NCBI RefSeq assembly: GCF_034059295.1
Contig: NZ_CP139141.1
Location: forward strand, 1,037,001 to 1,101,000
Reading direction: 5' to 3'
Source: Pseudomonas sp. HR96
GTDB taxonomy: Bacteria > Pseudomonadota > Gammaproteobacteria > Pseudomonadales > Pseudomonadaceae
DNA: 64,000 nucleotides
Part shown: positions 7,775-16,423 of the stretch, piece by piece
Layout: the number at the start of each line of letters is the position of its first letter
Position numbering within the stretch: position 1 is the stretch's first letter
Translations under genes and position numbers: made by a program
The notes under the pieces: model-generated
The model's input: the letters and a program-made list of their open reading frames with translations, nothing else
Told to the model about the DNA's origin: nothing
Database searches by the model: none

Positions 7775-8722
7775 TCAAACGGCGAACGACAGCTCGTGGC
7801 TCTTCAGGTCCGCTTCGTGGGCGGCGAGGATGTCGGGCAGCGAACCGCGCAGGTACTCCACCCAGGTCTTGATCTTGGCGTCCAGGTACTGGCGCGAAGG
7901 ATAGATGGCGTACAGGTTGAGCTCCTGCAGGCGGTAGTCCGGCAGCATGCGCACCAGGGTGCCGGCGCGCAGGCCATCGATGGCCGCGTAGATCGGCAAT
8001 ACGCCCACGCCCATGCCGCTGGTGATTGCGGTTTTCATGGCGTCGGCCGAGTTGACCTGGAACGGCGCGTTGGTGATGTTGACCATTTCCTGGCCTTCGG
8101 GGCCATCAAACAGCCATTTTTCCAGCTGCACCACCGGGCTGACCAGCCGCAGGCAGGCGTGCCCACGCAGGTCCGAAGGGGTGCGCGCGACGCCGTTGGC
8201 CTTCACGTAGTCGGGCGATGCGCAGACGATGCTGTAGGTGATGCCCAGGCGTTGGGAGACGAACCCCGAGTCGGGCAGCTCGCTGGCCAGCACGATCGAC
8301 ACGTCGTAGCCCTCGTCGAGCAGATCGGGCACCCGGTTGGCCAGGGTCAGGTCGAAGGTGACGTCAGGGTGGGTCTTGCGATAGCGGGCAATGGCGTCGA
8401 TGACGAAATGCTGGCCGATACCGGTCATGGTGTGCACTTTCAACTGCCCGGCCGGGCGCGCATGGGCGTCGCTGGCTTCGGCCTCGGCTTCCTCGACATA
8501 GGCGAGAATCTGTTCGCAGCGCAGCAGGTAGCGTTTACCGGCTTCGGTCAGCGCGATGCGCCGGGTGGTGCGGTTGAGCAGGCGGGTTTGCAGGTGGGCT
8601 TCGAGATTGGAGACGGCGCGCGAAACGTTGGCGGTGGTGGTGTCCAGCTGGGCGGCGGCGGCGGTGAAGCTGCCGGCTTCGGCCACGCAGCTGAAGGCTC
8701 GCATGTTTTGCAGGGTGTCCAT
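7775..8722 (-). CDS. LysR family transcriptional regulator
   Basis: This 315-residue protein starts MDTLQNMRAFSCVAEAGSFT. It has a winged HTH at residues 1-60 (TAAAAQLDTTTANVSRAVSN), a linker helix, and a periplasmic-binding-fold effector domain from about 90 (AGQLKVHTMTGIG). The ATG at 8722 is the classical LysR start. It is divergent from the four-gene efflux operon beginning at 8913, with 190 bp between. AaeR-type LysR proteins commonly control FUSC/HlyD efflux operons, so that operon is the likely target. Confidence 0.88.
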   Translation of the reverse strand: MDTLQNMRAFSCVAEAGSFTAAAAQLDTTTANVSRAVSNLEAHLQTRLLNRTTRRIALTEAGKRYLLRCEQILAYVEEAEAEASDAHARPAGQLKVHTMTGIGQHFVIDAIARYRKTHPDVTFDLTLANRVPDLLDEGYDVSIVLASELPDSGFVSQRLGITYSIVCASPDYVKANGVARTPSDLRGHACLRLVSPVVQLEKWLFDGPEGQEMVNITNAPFQVNSADAMKTAITSGMGVGVLPIYAAIDGLRAGTLVRMLPDYRLQELNLYAIYPSRQYLDAKIKTWVEYLRGSLPDILAAHEADLKSHELSFAV

Positions 8723-8912
8723 GGGGGGCTCTCGGATTCGACCGGCAAATTGTCGCATGAAGTTACAAATAATGTCTGAGTGCTGGCGACCGATTATCGC
8801 CTTTTACGTAACAAAGAATCACAAAAGCCCCTGCTTATCGCCGCGCCCGAGCGCCCCTAGAATTGCGCGCATTACCCGCCCCCACGCCTATTTTCCCCTG
8901 GAACTCGCCGCA

Positions 8913-10433
8913 GTGCCGTCTCGCAATCGTTGCAAGCTGAATGCGTTCAGCTCTCTGGTCTCCATGCTATTACTCGCAGGTTGCATCGGCACCCACGGCG
9001 TCGCCCCGCAAACTCGGCCGCTGGCGGCCAATGCACTGGCCACCGACGCCGCGATTGCCGAGGCGGCGCGCGATGCGCATTGGCCGCAAGGCCAATGGTG
9101 GCGCGCCTACGGCGACGAGCAGCTCGACCGCTGGGTGGCCAAGGCGCTGCAGGGCAGCCCCAGCCTGGCCATGGCGGCTGCGCGGGTGCGCCAGGCCAAG
9201 GCCATGGCCGGGGTGGTGGAGTCTGCCGAGTCGTTGCAGGTCAATGCCGACGCCGCGCTCAAGCGCCATGATTGGCCCAGCGACAACTTCTATGGCCCTG
9301 GCACCCTGGGCAACACCACCACTTGGGACAACAACGCGACCCTGGGCCTGAGCTATTCGCTGGACCTCTGGGGCCGCGAGAGCAACAACAGCGAGCGGGC
9401 CCTGGACCTGGCGCACATGACCGCCGCCCAGGCGCGCCAGGCCCAGCTGGAGCTGGAAGACAACGTGGTGCGGGTGTACATCCAGTTATCCTTGCAATAT
9501 GCGCAACGTGACATCGTGCAGTCGATGCTCGCCCAACAGGAGCAGATTCTGCAGCTGGCGCAAAAGCGCCTGCAGGGGGGCATCGGCACCCACTTCGAGG
9601 TCAGCCAGGCGCAAACGCCGCTGCCCGAGACCCACCGCCAACTCGACAGCCTCGACGAAGAAATCGCCTTGAGTGCCAATCAGCTCAGCGCGCTGGCCGG
9701 CAAAGGCCCGGGTGAGGGCGCGCAGCTGCAACGCCCGGCGCTGTCGCTGGTGGCCGACCTGAAGCTGCCGTCGGCGGTGCCGGCCGAACTGCTCGGCCAG
9801 CGTCCGGACGTCGTGGCCAGCCGTTGGAACGTCGCCGCCCAGGCCCGCGGCATCGAGGTGGTGCAGGCCGGGTTCTATCCGAACGTGGACCTTTCCGCGA
9901 GCCTGGGCTACTTCACCACGGCCGGCGGCATGCTGGAATTTCTCAAGGGCACCAAGTTCGGCTATACCGCCGGACCCGCCGTCAGCCTGCCGATTTTCGA
10001 CGGCGGGCGCCTGCGCGGTCAGCTGGGCGAAGCTTCGGCCAGCTACGACGTGGCCATCGCGCAGTACGACCAGACCCTGGTCAATGCCCTCAAGAGCGTG
10101 TCCGACCAGTTGATCCGTCGCCGGTCGATGGCTCGCCAGGCCGATTACGCCGCACAGTCGGTGGCCTCGGCGCGCAAGACCTACGACATCGCCACGGTCG
10201 CCTATCAGCGCGGCCTGACCGACTACCTCAACGTGCTCAACGCCCAGAGCCTGCTGTTTCGTCAGCAGCAGGTCGAGCAGCAGGTCCAGGCCGCCCGCCT
10301 GAGCGCCAATGCCGAACTGATCACCGCCTTGGGTGGCGGCCTGCAGGCCGGCAGCGACAGCCCGAGCGCCGAGCGCATCGCTGCGCCGCAGACTCCGGCC
10401 AGCCTGCAACTGATGGACAGGTTCAAGCCATGA
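8913..10433 (+). CDS. Outer-membrane efflux lipoprotein (NodT/OprM family)
   Basis: This 506-residue TolC-like protein has a lipoprotein signal (SMLLLAGC, Cys near residue 24) and two outer-membrane efflux repeats (about 60-260 and 270-470) rich in coiled-coil heptads. It forms the outer-membrane duct of a tripartite pump. The start is taken as GTG 8913 (MPSRNRCKLNAFSS), because the frame upstream runs through the divergent LysR gene and promoter; this start is uncertain. Its stop overlaps the next gene's start (ATGA at 10430), so translation is probably coupled with the FUSC pump. Confidence 0.85.
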   Translation: MPSRNRCKLNAFSSLVSMLLLAGCIGTHGVAPQTRPLAANALATDAAIAEAARDAHWPQGQWWRAYGDEQLDRWVAKALQGSPSLAMAAARVRQAKAMAGVVESAESLQVNADAALKRHDWPSDNFYGPGTLGNTTTWDNNATLGLSYSLDLWGRESNNSERALDLAHMTAAQARQAQLELEDNVVRVYIQLSLQYAQRDIVQSMLAQQEQILQLAQKRLQGGIGTHFEVSQAQTPLPETHRQLDSLDEEIALSANQLSALAGKGPGEGAQLQRPALSLVADLKLPSAVPAELLGQRPDVVASRWNVAAQARGIEVVQAGFYPNVDLSASLGYFTTAGGMLEFLKGTKFGYTAGPAVSLPIFDGGRLRGQLGEASASYDVAIAQYDQTLVNALKSVSDQLIRRRSMARQADYAAQSVASARKTYDIATVAYQRGLTDYLNVLNAQSLLFRQQQVEQQVQAARLSANAELITALGGGLQAGSDSPSAERIAAPQTPASLQLMDRFKP

Positions 10434-12595
10434 CTGCCCTGGCTGGCGCCTGGCAACGGCTGCAATGGCGGCGCGCCTGCAACGAGTGGCTGCGCAGCGA
10501 TGGTGTGACCTGGGTGTACATCTTCAAGGTGCTGATCGCCGCCTTCGCCACCTTGTGGCTGGCCATGCGCCTTGAGCTGCCGTCGCCGCGCTCGGCGATG
10601 ATTACCGTGTTCATCGTCATGCAGATTCAGAGCGGGCACGTGTTCGCCAAGAGCTTCTACCGCTTTCTCGGCACCCTGGCGGGGTCGGCGTTCAGCGTGC
10701 TGCTGATCGCCCTGTTCGCCCAGGTCACCGAGTTGTTTCTCGGCGGCCTGGCCCTGTGGATCGCCCTGTGCACCGCCGGCGCGGTGCGCCATCGCAACTT
10801 CCGTGGCTACGGCTTCGTGCTCGCCGGCTACACGGCGGCGTTCGTCAGCCTGCCGGTGGTGATGCACCCGAGCGGCGCCTTCATGGCGGCGGTCTGGCGG
10901 GTGCTGGAGATTTCCCTGGGGCTGGTGGTGTCCACCGTGGTCAGCGCGGCCATCCTGCCGCAGTCGGCCAGTGCCTCGCTGCGCAACGGCCTGTACCAGC
11001 GCTTCGGCGTGTTCGCCGGTTTCGTCGTGCAAGGCCTGCGCGGGCTCAGCTCGCGCGAGCAGTTCGAAAGCAGCAACCAGCGCTTCGTTGCCGAGGCCGT
11101 TGGCCTGGAGGGGCTGCGCGGGGTGGTGGCGTTCGAGGACCCGCACATGCGTCAGCGCAGCGGCCGGGTCAGCCGTCTGAACAGCGAGTTCATGGCCCTG
11201 ACCACGCGCTTCAATGCCCTGCACCAATTGCTCGAACGCCTGCGCGGTGCTCACCGCGAGCGGGTGCTGGCGGCAGTCGAGCCGGGCCTGGCGGGGCTGG
11301 CACAGTTGCTCGATGGCTTCGGCGCGCGGCCGTTGACGCCCGCCGACGCCCTGGACCTGGCCGCCCGGCTGGCGCAGTTCAAGCCGGCGCTGCGCCAGCA
11401 GGTGCGCAGCCTGCGCGAGGGCTTCGTGCAGACCGCGCCCAGCGACGCCAGCCTGCTGGATTTCAACACCGCCTACGAATTGCTCTATCGGCTGGTCGAC
11501 GAGATGCACGGCTACGCCCTGACTCACGCGTCCCTCGCCGACCAGCGCCACGAGCGGGAAAAATGGACCGAGCCGTTCCGCGCCCAGACCAATTGGCTGG
11601 CCTCCCTGGCGGCGGGCGTGCGCGGCGCTTCGGTGGTGGCGTTGCTCGGCGCCTACTGGGTCGCGACCGCCTGGGCCAGCGGCGCCAGCATGATGCTGGT
11701 GGTGGCCGCCACCCTGGGCCTCTCGGCGTCATCGCCCAACCCCAAGCGCATGTCCTTCCAGATGGCCGGCGGCACCGCGTTCGGCGCGCTGGTGGGGTTT
11801 GTCGAGATGTTCTTCATCTACCCGCGCATCGACGGCTTCGCGCTGTTGTGCGTGGTGCTGGCGCCGGTGCTGATGCTGGGCGCCTTTCTGGCCTCGCGGC
11901 CGCAGTACGCCGGCTATGGTCTGGGGTTGCTGATCTTTTTCTCGATCAACTCGGTGCCAGACAACCTCACGCTGTACAACGCCTACAGCTTCATCAATGA
12001 CTACATCGCCATGGTGCTCGGCATGCTGGTCAGCGCCGCAGCCGGCGCCATCATCCTGCCGCCCAACAGCCGCTGGCTGTGGAGCCGCATGGAGAAGGAC
12101 CTGCGCGGCCTGGTGGTGTTCGCCGTCGGCGGCCGCCTGCGCGGCCTGGGCAGCGCGTTCGAAAGCCGCACCCGCGACGTGCTCAACCAGGCCTATGGCC
12201 TGGCGGCCGGCCAGCCGCAGGTGCAGCGCAACTTGCTGCGCTGGATGTTCGTGGTGCAGGACGTCGGCCACGCCGTGATCGAGCTGCGCCGCGAGCAGGA
12301 AAGCCTGCCGCAGCACAGCTGCTACGCCCAGAGCCAGCCCTGGCGCCAGGCCATTCGCGCCATGGGCCGCTCGCTGGTGCGCCTGTTCCTGCAGCCGGGT
12401 GCCAGCAACCGCGAGCGCAGCCTGTTGGCCGTGGACCAGGCCATCGAGCGCATCCAGGCCACCGACGAACCCTTTGCGCCGCATTTCGACACTTCGCCGC
12501 TGCGGCGCATCCTCAGCTACCTGCACTTCATCCGCAGCTCGTTGCTCGACCCGCAATCGCCGCTGGCTTCACTGGAAGACGCCCATGCCTCGTGA
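10430..12595 (+). CDS. FUSC family inner-membrane efflux transporter
   Basis: This 721-residue inner-membrane protein has two hydrophobic blocks (about 25-185 and 385-530) separated by a soluble, mostly helical region, which is the fusaric-acid-resistance (FUSC/AaeB) layout. The first block starts VTWVYIFKVLIAAFATLWLA and carries the family R-S-AMITVF motif. It would export aromatic acids or similar anions using the proton gradient, together with the adjacent lipoprotein, DUF1656 and HlyD products. It overlaps the upstream gene by 4 bp and the DUF1656 gene by 11 bp. Confidence 0.88.
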   Translation: MTALAGAWQRLQWRRACNEWLRSDGVTWVYIFKVLIAAFATLWLAMRLELPSPRSAMITVFIVMQIQSGHVFAKSFYRFLGTLAGSAFSVLLIALFAQVTELFLGGLALWIALCTAGAVRHRNFRGYGFVLAGYTAAFVSLPVVMHPSGAFMAAVWRVLEISLGLVVSTVVSAAILPQSASASLRNGLYQRFGVFAGFVVQGLRGLSSREQFESSNQRFVAEAVGLEGLRGVVAFEDPHMRQRSGRVSRLNSEFMALTTRFNALHQLLERLRGAHRERVLAAVEPGLAGLAQLLDGFGARPLTPADALDLAARLAQFKPALRQQVRSLREGFVQTAPSDASLLDFNTAYELLYRLVDEMHGYALTHASLADQRHEREKWTEPFRAQTNWLASLAAGVRGASVVALLGAYWVATAWASGASMMLVVAATLGLSASSPNPKRMSFQMAGGTAFGALVGFVEMFFIYPRIDGFALLCVVLAPVLMLGAFLASRPQYAGYGLGLLIFFSINSVPDNLTLYNAYSFINDYIAMVLGMLVSAAAGAIILPPNSRWLWSRMEKDLRGLVVFAVGGRLRGLGSAFESRTRDVLNQAYGLAAGQPQVQRNLLRWMFVVQDVGHAVIELRREQESLPQHSCYAQSQPWRQAIRAMGRSLVRLFLQPGASNRERSLLAVDQAIERIQATDEPFAPHFDTSPLRRILSYLHFIRSSLLDPQSPLASLEDAHAS

Positions 12596-12785
12596 AATCG
12601 CCTTCGACGGCGTGTACATGCCGATCGTGACCCTGATGTTCCTGGTCGCCCTGGTGCTGGCCTGGGCCCTGGACCGGTGCCTGGCCGCGCTGAACCTGTA
12701 CCGCTTTTTCTGGCACCCGGCGCTGCTGCGACTGTGCCTGTTCTTCTGCATCTTCGGCGCCATGGCGCTGACCGTTTACCGCTGA
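12585..12785 (+). CDS. DUF1656 domain-containing small membrane protein
   Basis: This 66-residue protein starts MPREIAFDGVYMPIV, with two membrane helices (about 13-32 and 43-62) and the family RFFWHPALLR segment between them. DUF1656/AaeX proteins are always found between FUSC and HlyD genes; their role in the pump is unknown. It overlaps the FUSC gene by 11 bp and lies 22 bp before the adaptor gene. Confidence 0.88.
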   Translation: MPREIAFDGVYMPIVTLMFLVALVLAWALDRCLAALNLYRFFWHPALLRLCLFFCIFGAMALTVYR

Positions 12786-12807
12786 CCGTCCTCTTGAGAC
12801 TCGATCG

Positions 12808-13668
12808 ATGAAAACCTTCTTCAGCCTGCTTGGCACCTTGCTCGTTCTGGCCGTGACCCTGGTCATCGGCCGTGAGCTGTGGGTGCATTACATGGACACT
12901 CCCTGGACCCGCGACGGGCGTGTGCGCGCCGACATCATCAACGTCGCGGCCGACGTCGCCGGCTATGTGGTGGACGTGCCGGTGCGTGACAACCAGCCGG
13001 TGAAGAAGGGTGACCTGCTGTTGCAGGTCGACCCCGAGCACTACCAGATCGCGGTCAAGCAGGCCGAGTCGCTGGTGGCCTCGCGCAAGGCCACCTGGGA
13101 GATGCGCAAGCTCAACGCCAGCCGCCGCGCCGACCTCGACAACCTGGTGATCTCCAAGGAAAACCGCGACGACGCCAACAACACCGCCAGCGCCGCCCTG
13201 GCCGACTACCAGCAGGCTCAGGCCCAGCTGCAGGCGGCCGAGCTCAACCTCAAGCGTACCCGGGTACTGGCCACCGTCGACGGTTACGTGACCAACCTCA
13301 ACGTACATGTGGGCGACTATGCACGGGTGGGCGATGCGAAGATGGCCGTGGTCGACGAGAACTCGTTCTGGGTCTACGGCTTCTTCGAGGAAACCAAGCT
13401 GCCGCGCGTGCACGTCGGCGACCCGGTGGACATGCAGATGATGAGCGGCGAGCTGCTCAAGGGGCACGTCGAAAGCATTTCGCGCGGCATCTACGACCGC
13501 GACAACCCGCAGAGCCGCGAGCTGACTGCCGACGTCAACCCGACCTTCAACTGGGTCCGTCTGGCCCAGCGCGTGCCCGTGCGCATCCACATCGATTCGC
13601 TGCCGGCCGGGATGCTGCTGGCGGCGGGTACGACCTGCACGGTGATCGTCAATCCCGCGGTCCAGTGA
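12808..13668 (+). CDS. HlyD/AaeA family periplasmic adaptor subunit
   Basis: This 286-residue membrane-fusion protein has an N-terminal anchor (7-25), a biotinyl-lipoyl half motif (ADVAGYVVDVPVRDNQPVKKGDLLLQVD, in two halves around the hairpin), a short alpha-hairpin (about 75-145), the second lipoyl half (ATVDGYVTNLNVHVGDY) and a beta-barrel. It bridges the FUSC pump to the outer-membrane lipoprotein. It is the last gene of the four-gene operon and is convergent with the SDR gene only 14 bp away. Confidence 0.88.
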   Translation: MKTFFSLLGTLLVLAVTLVIGRELWVHYMDTPWTRDGRVRADIINVAADVAGYVVDVPVRDNQPVKKGDLLLQVDPEHYQIAVKQAESLVASRKATWEMRKLNASRRADLDNLVISKENRDDANNTASAALADYQQAQAQLQAAELNLKRTRVLATVDGYVTNLNVHVGDYARVGDAKMAVVDENSFWVYGFFEETKLPRVHVGDPVDMQMMSGELLKGHVESISRGIYDRDNPQSRELTADVNPTFNWVRLAQRVPVRIHIDSLPAGMLLAAGTTCTVIVNPAVQ

Positions 13669-13682
13669 TCGCGGCTGACAAC

Positions 13683-14507
13683 CTAAAGCCGCCGCGCCAA
13701 GCCGAACCTGCGGCGCAGCACCGCCTCCAGCAACCCTTTGGGCAGCCACCTGGCCATCAGCGGCAGCGCCACACAGCCATGGCCGACGCGCAGCAGACGC
13801 GGCACCGGCTGCATCTGCACACACTTGAGCACCTGGCTGGCCACTTCGCTGGCTGGCGTCGGCTTGTCCTGCGAGGCGCGGGCCCTGGCGCGGATGCCGT
13901 CGCGCAGCGGCCACCACGGCGACTGCTCGGCGATCAGGGCTTCGGCCTCGCCGCTGGCGTTGTCGGCAAAACACGAGTCGATGGCGCCGGGCTGCACTTC
14001 CAGCACGCGAACGCCGAACGGTGCCAGTTCCATGCGCAGGGCATCGCTGAGCGCCTGTACCGCCGCCTTCGACGCGCAGTAGGCGCCGGCGAACGGCGTC
14101 ACCAGGACCCCGGAGACACTGCCGATATTCACCACTACGCCACGGCTGCGGCGCAGCGGCTCGAACAGCGCGCGAGTAACGCCGACCACCGCGAACACGT
14201 TGGTCTCGAACTGGCGCTGCAACGCTGCCACGCCGCCATCGAGCAAGGGGCCCATGGCGCCGTAGCCAGCATTGTTGATCAGGATATCCAGGCGTCCGCC
14301 TTGCTGTTCGAGGGTCTCGGCCAGCTGCGCGAGCGCCTGGGCATCGTTGACGTCCAGCTGATGGGCGACGAACCCCGCCGCCGCCAGCTGCGCCACGCTC
14401 TCGGGCTTGCGGGCGGTGGCCCAGACCTCGTGGCCGGCCTCCTTGAAGGCGTCGGCCATGGCGCGGCCGATGCCGCTGGAGCATCCGGTGATCAGGACGA
14501 TGGACAT
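13683..14507 (-). CDS. SDR family oxidoreductase
   Basis: This 274-residue classical short-chain dehydrogenase has the cofactor motif TGCSSGIG (residues 7-14), NNAG near 84, catalytic Ser in NIGSVSG, and Tyr/Lys in AYCASKAAV. It is an NAD(P)-dependent oxidoreductase of unknown substrate. It starts at ATG 14507 and lies 27 bp downstream of the membrane-protein gene on the same strand, so the two are probably co-transcribed. Confidence 0.87.
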   Translation of the reverse strand: MSIVLITGCSSGIGRAMADAFKEAGHEVWATARKPESVAQLAAAGFVAHQLDVNDAQALAQLAETLEQQGGRLDILINNAGYGAMGPLLDGGVAALQRQFETNVFAVVGVTRALFEPLRRSRGVVVNIGSVSGVLVTPFAGAYCASKAAVQALSDALRMELAPFGVRVLEVQPGAIDSCFADNASGEAEALIAEQSPWWPLRDGIRARARASQDKPTPASEVASQVLKCVQMQPVPRLLRVGHGCVALPLMARWLPKGLLEAVLRRRFGLARRL

Positions 14508-14534
14508 GCGGGGCGATCCTTTGGCGGCGGTAGG

Positions 14535-14999
14535 TCAGCCGGAGAAAGTACCCTGTAATCGCTCGGCACGAAACTCCAGGGTCTGCGCCCGGTAGCCCGA
14601 CCGCAACGCCGGCAGCGGCACGCAGTCGTTCCAGCTGCTGCCCGGCAACAGGCTGCCAGGCCCGCGATAGCGCGGCCCGTCGTAGTCGTTCTCGACCAGA
14701 TTGACCGTGTCCCCCGGCGCATAGGCGGCCACCCGCCAGCGCAATTCCACCAAGGGAATTGTGTTGCCATTCTTTACTTGGACTTGCAGCGGCCGATCCG
14801 CCGGACACTGCTGGGGCGCATAGTGCATGCGCAGCTCCAGCCGCGCCAGCTGGCGCTCCTCGCGGGTGTCGAGCCAGGCTACCCACAACGCCACCAGGCC
14901 CAACCCGCATAACGCCGCCAGTGACACCGGCAGCGCCTTGGCCGGGTAGCGCAGGAGCAGGACCAGCCAGATGATGATGAGGGCGATGCCGATGAACAT
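14535..14999 (-). CDS. Conserved membrane-anchored protein of unknown function
   Basis: This 154-residue protein has two N-terminal hydrophobic helices (1-18 and 24-44) and a soluble domain of beta strands (residues 55-150) including NGNTIPLVELRWRVAAY. Related Pseudomonas genes are sometimes labelled multidrug transporter, but nothing here resembles a transporter: the soluble part looks like a single immunoglobulin-like or FxlA-like beta sandwich. It is upstream of the SDR gene and divergent from the toxin-antitoxin pair. Confidence 0.6.
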   Translation of the reverse strand: MFIGIALIIIWLVLLLRYPAKALPVSLAALCGLGLVALWVAWLDTREERQLARLELRMHYAPQQCPADRPLQVQVKNGNTIPLVELRWRVAAYAPGDTVNLVENDYDGPRYRGPGSLLPGSSWNDCVPLPALRSGYRAQTLEFRAERLQGTFSG

Positions 15000-15021
15000 G
15001 AGTAGGCTCGATTAAATTGAA

Positions 15022-15037
15022 GTGCTATCGTCAGCAC
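15022..15037. promoter_or_regulatory. Possible antitoxin operator upstream of the TA pair
   Basis: GTGCT-atcgtc-AGCAC forms a small dyad about 29 bp before the antitoxin start, where toxin-antitoxin operons are usually autorepressed. AAGGAG at 15055-15060 is the ribosome site. The dyad is short and the call tentative. Confidence 0.35.
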
Positions 15038-15065
15038 CTTTAAAGGCGCTCTAAAAGGAGCATAT

Positions 15066-15347
15066 ATGCCGCATGCAATGCTTGCTCGAGTTGTGGCGTC
15101 TATCACTGACCTCAAGCGCAATCCGATGGGAACCTTGTTATCAGGTGGAGGCGATGTCGTCGCCATTCTCAACCGAAACGAACCTGCTTTCTATTGTGTG
15201 CCTGCAGATAGATATGAAGCGATGTTGGATTACATCGACGAGATGAAGCTCGCCGAGGAGGTCAAGGCTCGGCTGGCGGCCGGTAATGCCTCAGTGAAAG
15301 CGAAGATTGTGGGCGACGACATTGTCTTTGAAGGTGACGATGCCTAG
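15066..15347 (+). CDS. Type II antitoxin, Phd/YefM (StbD/RelB-like) family
   Basis: This 93-residue protein has the Phd/YefM N-terminal DNA-binding fold (MLARVVASITDLKRNPMGTL, then VVAILNRNEPAFYCVPADRYEAML) and an acidic C-terminal tail for toxin binding (ending DDIVFEGDDA). It would repress its own operon and neutralise the downstream RelE-type toxin. A strong ribosome site, AAGGAG, precedes the ATG. Its last 8 bp overlap the toxin gene. Base composition here is clearly lower in GC than the flanking genes, which suggests horizontal acquisition. Confidence 0.85.
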   Translation: MPHAMLARVVASITDLKRNPMGTLLSGGGDVVAILNRNEPAFYCVPADRYEAMLDYIDEMKLAEEVKARLAAGNASVKAKIVGDDIVFEGDDA

Positions 15348-15631
15348 CGACTATTCGCTTGAATTCGATCGCTCGGCTCAAAAAGCCTGGAAGAAACTTG
15401 ATCCAAGCTTGCGTCAGCAGTTCACCCGAAAACTGTCCCAGCGGTTGGCCGATCCCAGAGTGCCAGCGGACAAGCTGCATGGATTGAAGGATTGCTACAA
15501 GATCAAATTACGCAGCGTGGGTTATCGCCTCGTTTATCAGGTCATCGACACGTCTCGTGGTCTACGTGATTTCGGTCGGACGCCGCGACGATGAGGCCAC
15601 CTACGGCAGTGCAACCAGCAAGACGAAGTAG
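15340..15631 (+). pseudogene. RelE/StbE-type toxin, frameshifted near the 3' end
   Basis: The frame from ATG 15340 follows E. coli RelE closely through DCYKIKLRSVGYRLVYQVID, keeping the two lysines and first arginine of the RNase site, then diverges and stops at 15594 (84 residues). Moving by one base at about 15550 restores the family C-terminus: RLVVYVISVGRRDDEATY, ending at 15631. The lost segment holds the catalytic Arg (GRR) and Tyr corresponding to Arg81 and Tyr87 of E. coli RelE. Net change is +1 or -2 nt relative to an intact gene. The short product is probably inactive as an RNase, unless this is a sequencing error or a frameshifting site. Confidence 0.75.
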
Positions 15632-15701
15632 CTGAAAAGGGGACAACCGACGGCGAAACCCGCGTGGCGATTGCGGCTGCGGATCCAGACCACCTCTGGG
15701 A

Positions 15702-15748
15702 CCGAGCTTGCTCGGGAATGGCTGCAAACCGCTTCCCGAGCAAGTTAG
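15702..15748. repeat. REP-like palindrome downstream of algF
   Basis: GAGCTTGCTCGGGAA at 15704-15718 is inverted as TTCCCGAGCAAG at 15733-15744, forming a long hairpin just beyond the algF stop. A related core (TTCCCGAGCAAGC) recurs at 19118-19130 between algL and algI. It has no T-run, so it is a REP-type element rather than a classic terminator, though it may protect or end the alg transcript. Confidence 0.65.
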
Positions 15749-15756
15749 GTCGGCCC

Positions 15757-16398
15757 TCAGCGAGTCGGCGCAGGCTTGACCACCCACACAGGCGCCAGGT
15801 TGCCGCTTTGCCCGGTCACGTACAGCACCGAGGCCTCGCCGCGTTCCAGGGCCACCGGTTTGACGTCGCTGACTTTCTTGTCGCCGTCGTACAGCGCCAG
15901 GCTGACTTTAACCGGGTTGATCTCGCGCTCGCCGGTGCCCTTGGCTTGCACGTTGGCGACCACGTCGGTCTTGCCGTCGGCGGTTTTCAGGGTCAGCGGC
16001 TTGTCGCTGAGGTTCTGCAGGCGCACGAGGGATTTCTGCTTGTTCTTGAACACCGGCTCTTCCACCAACACGGGGGTGCCGCCGGCATTGTTGACCAGGG
16101 TGTAATAGTGGTCCGACGCCAGTTTGACCGGCAGCGAGGCGCTGCCGACCTTGGCGGTGTAATCGCCCTGGGGCATGAAGCTGTAGTCACTGGCAGCCAG
16201 GGGAGCGATATCGTTCAGGTTGGCATTGCCGACGCTGGCGCTGACCTCGCTGTTGGCGGCGTTGTAGACGCGGATGAAGGTCGAGCCCTTGGGCGCGACC
16301 GGGCCGTACAGGCCGGCCTCGCCCGCCGCGAAGGCGGGCAGGCTGCAGGCGACAAGGGCGAGAGACAGGGCAGTGCGGCGCAACAGGGGGCTGATCAT
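15757..16398 (-). CDS. algF: Alginate O-acetylation protein AlgF
   Basis: This 213-residue periplasmic protein has a signal peptide (LSLALVACSLPAFAA, cleavage after about 24) and an all-beta body starting GEAGLYGPVAPKGSTFIRVYN, characteristic of AlgF. It acts with AlgI and AlgJ in O-acetylating mannuronate residues and has no enzymatic motif of its own. ATG 16398 is chosen over a TTG one codon upstream because AGAGGAAG is well placed. It is the last alginate gene present: algA, normally next, is missing. Confidence 0.93.
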   Translation of the reverse strand: MISPLLRRTALSLALVACSLPAFAAGEAGLYGPVAPKGSTFIRVYNAANSEVSASVGNANLNDIAPLAASDYSFMPQGDYTAKVGSASLPVKLASDHYYTLVNNAGGTPVLVEEPVFKNKQKSLVRLQNLSDKPLTLKTADGKTDVVANVQAKGTGEREINPVKVSLALYDGDKKVSDVKPVALERGEASVLYVTGQSGNLAPVWVVKPAPTR

Positions 16399-16423
16399 CA
16401 ATGCTTCCTCTGGTGTTCAACTA

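Noticed and set aside
12517..14910. 797-codon minus-strand frame
   Set aside because: It is a shadow across the HlyD, SDR and membrane-protein genes; all three have recognisable families in other frames.
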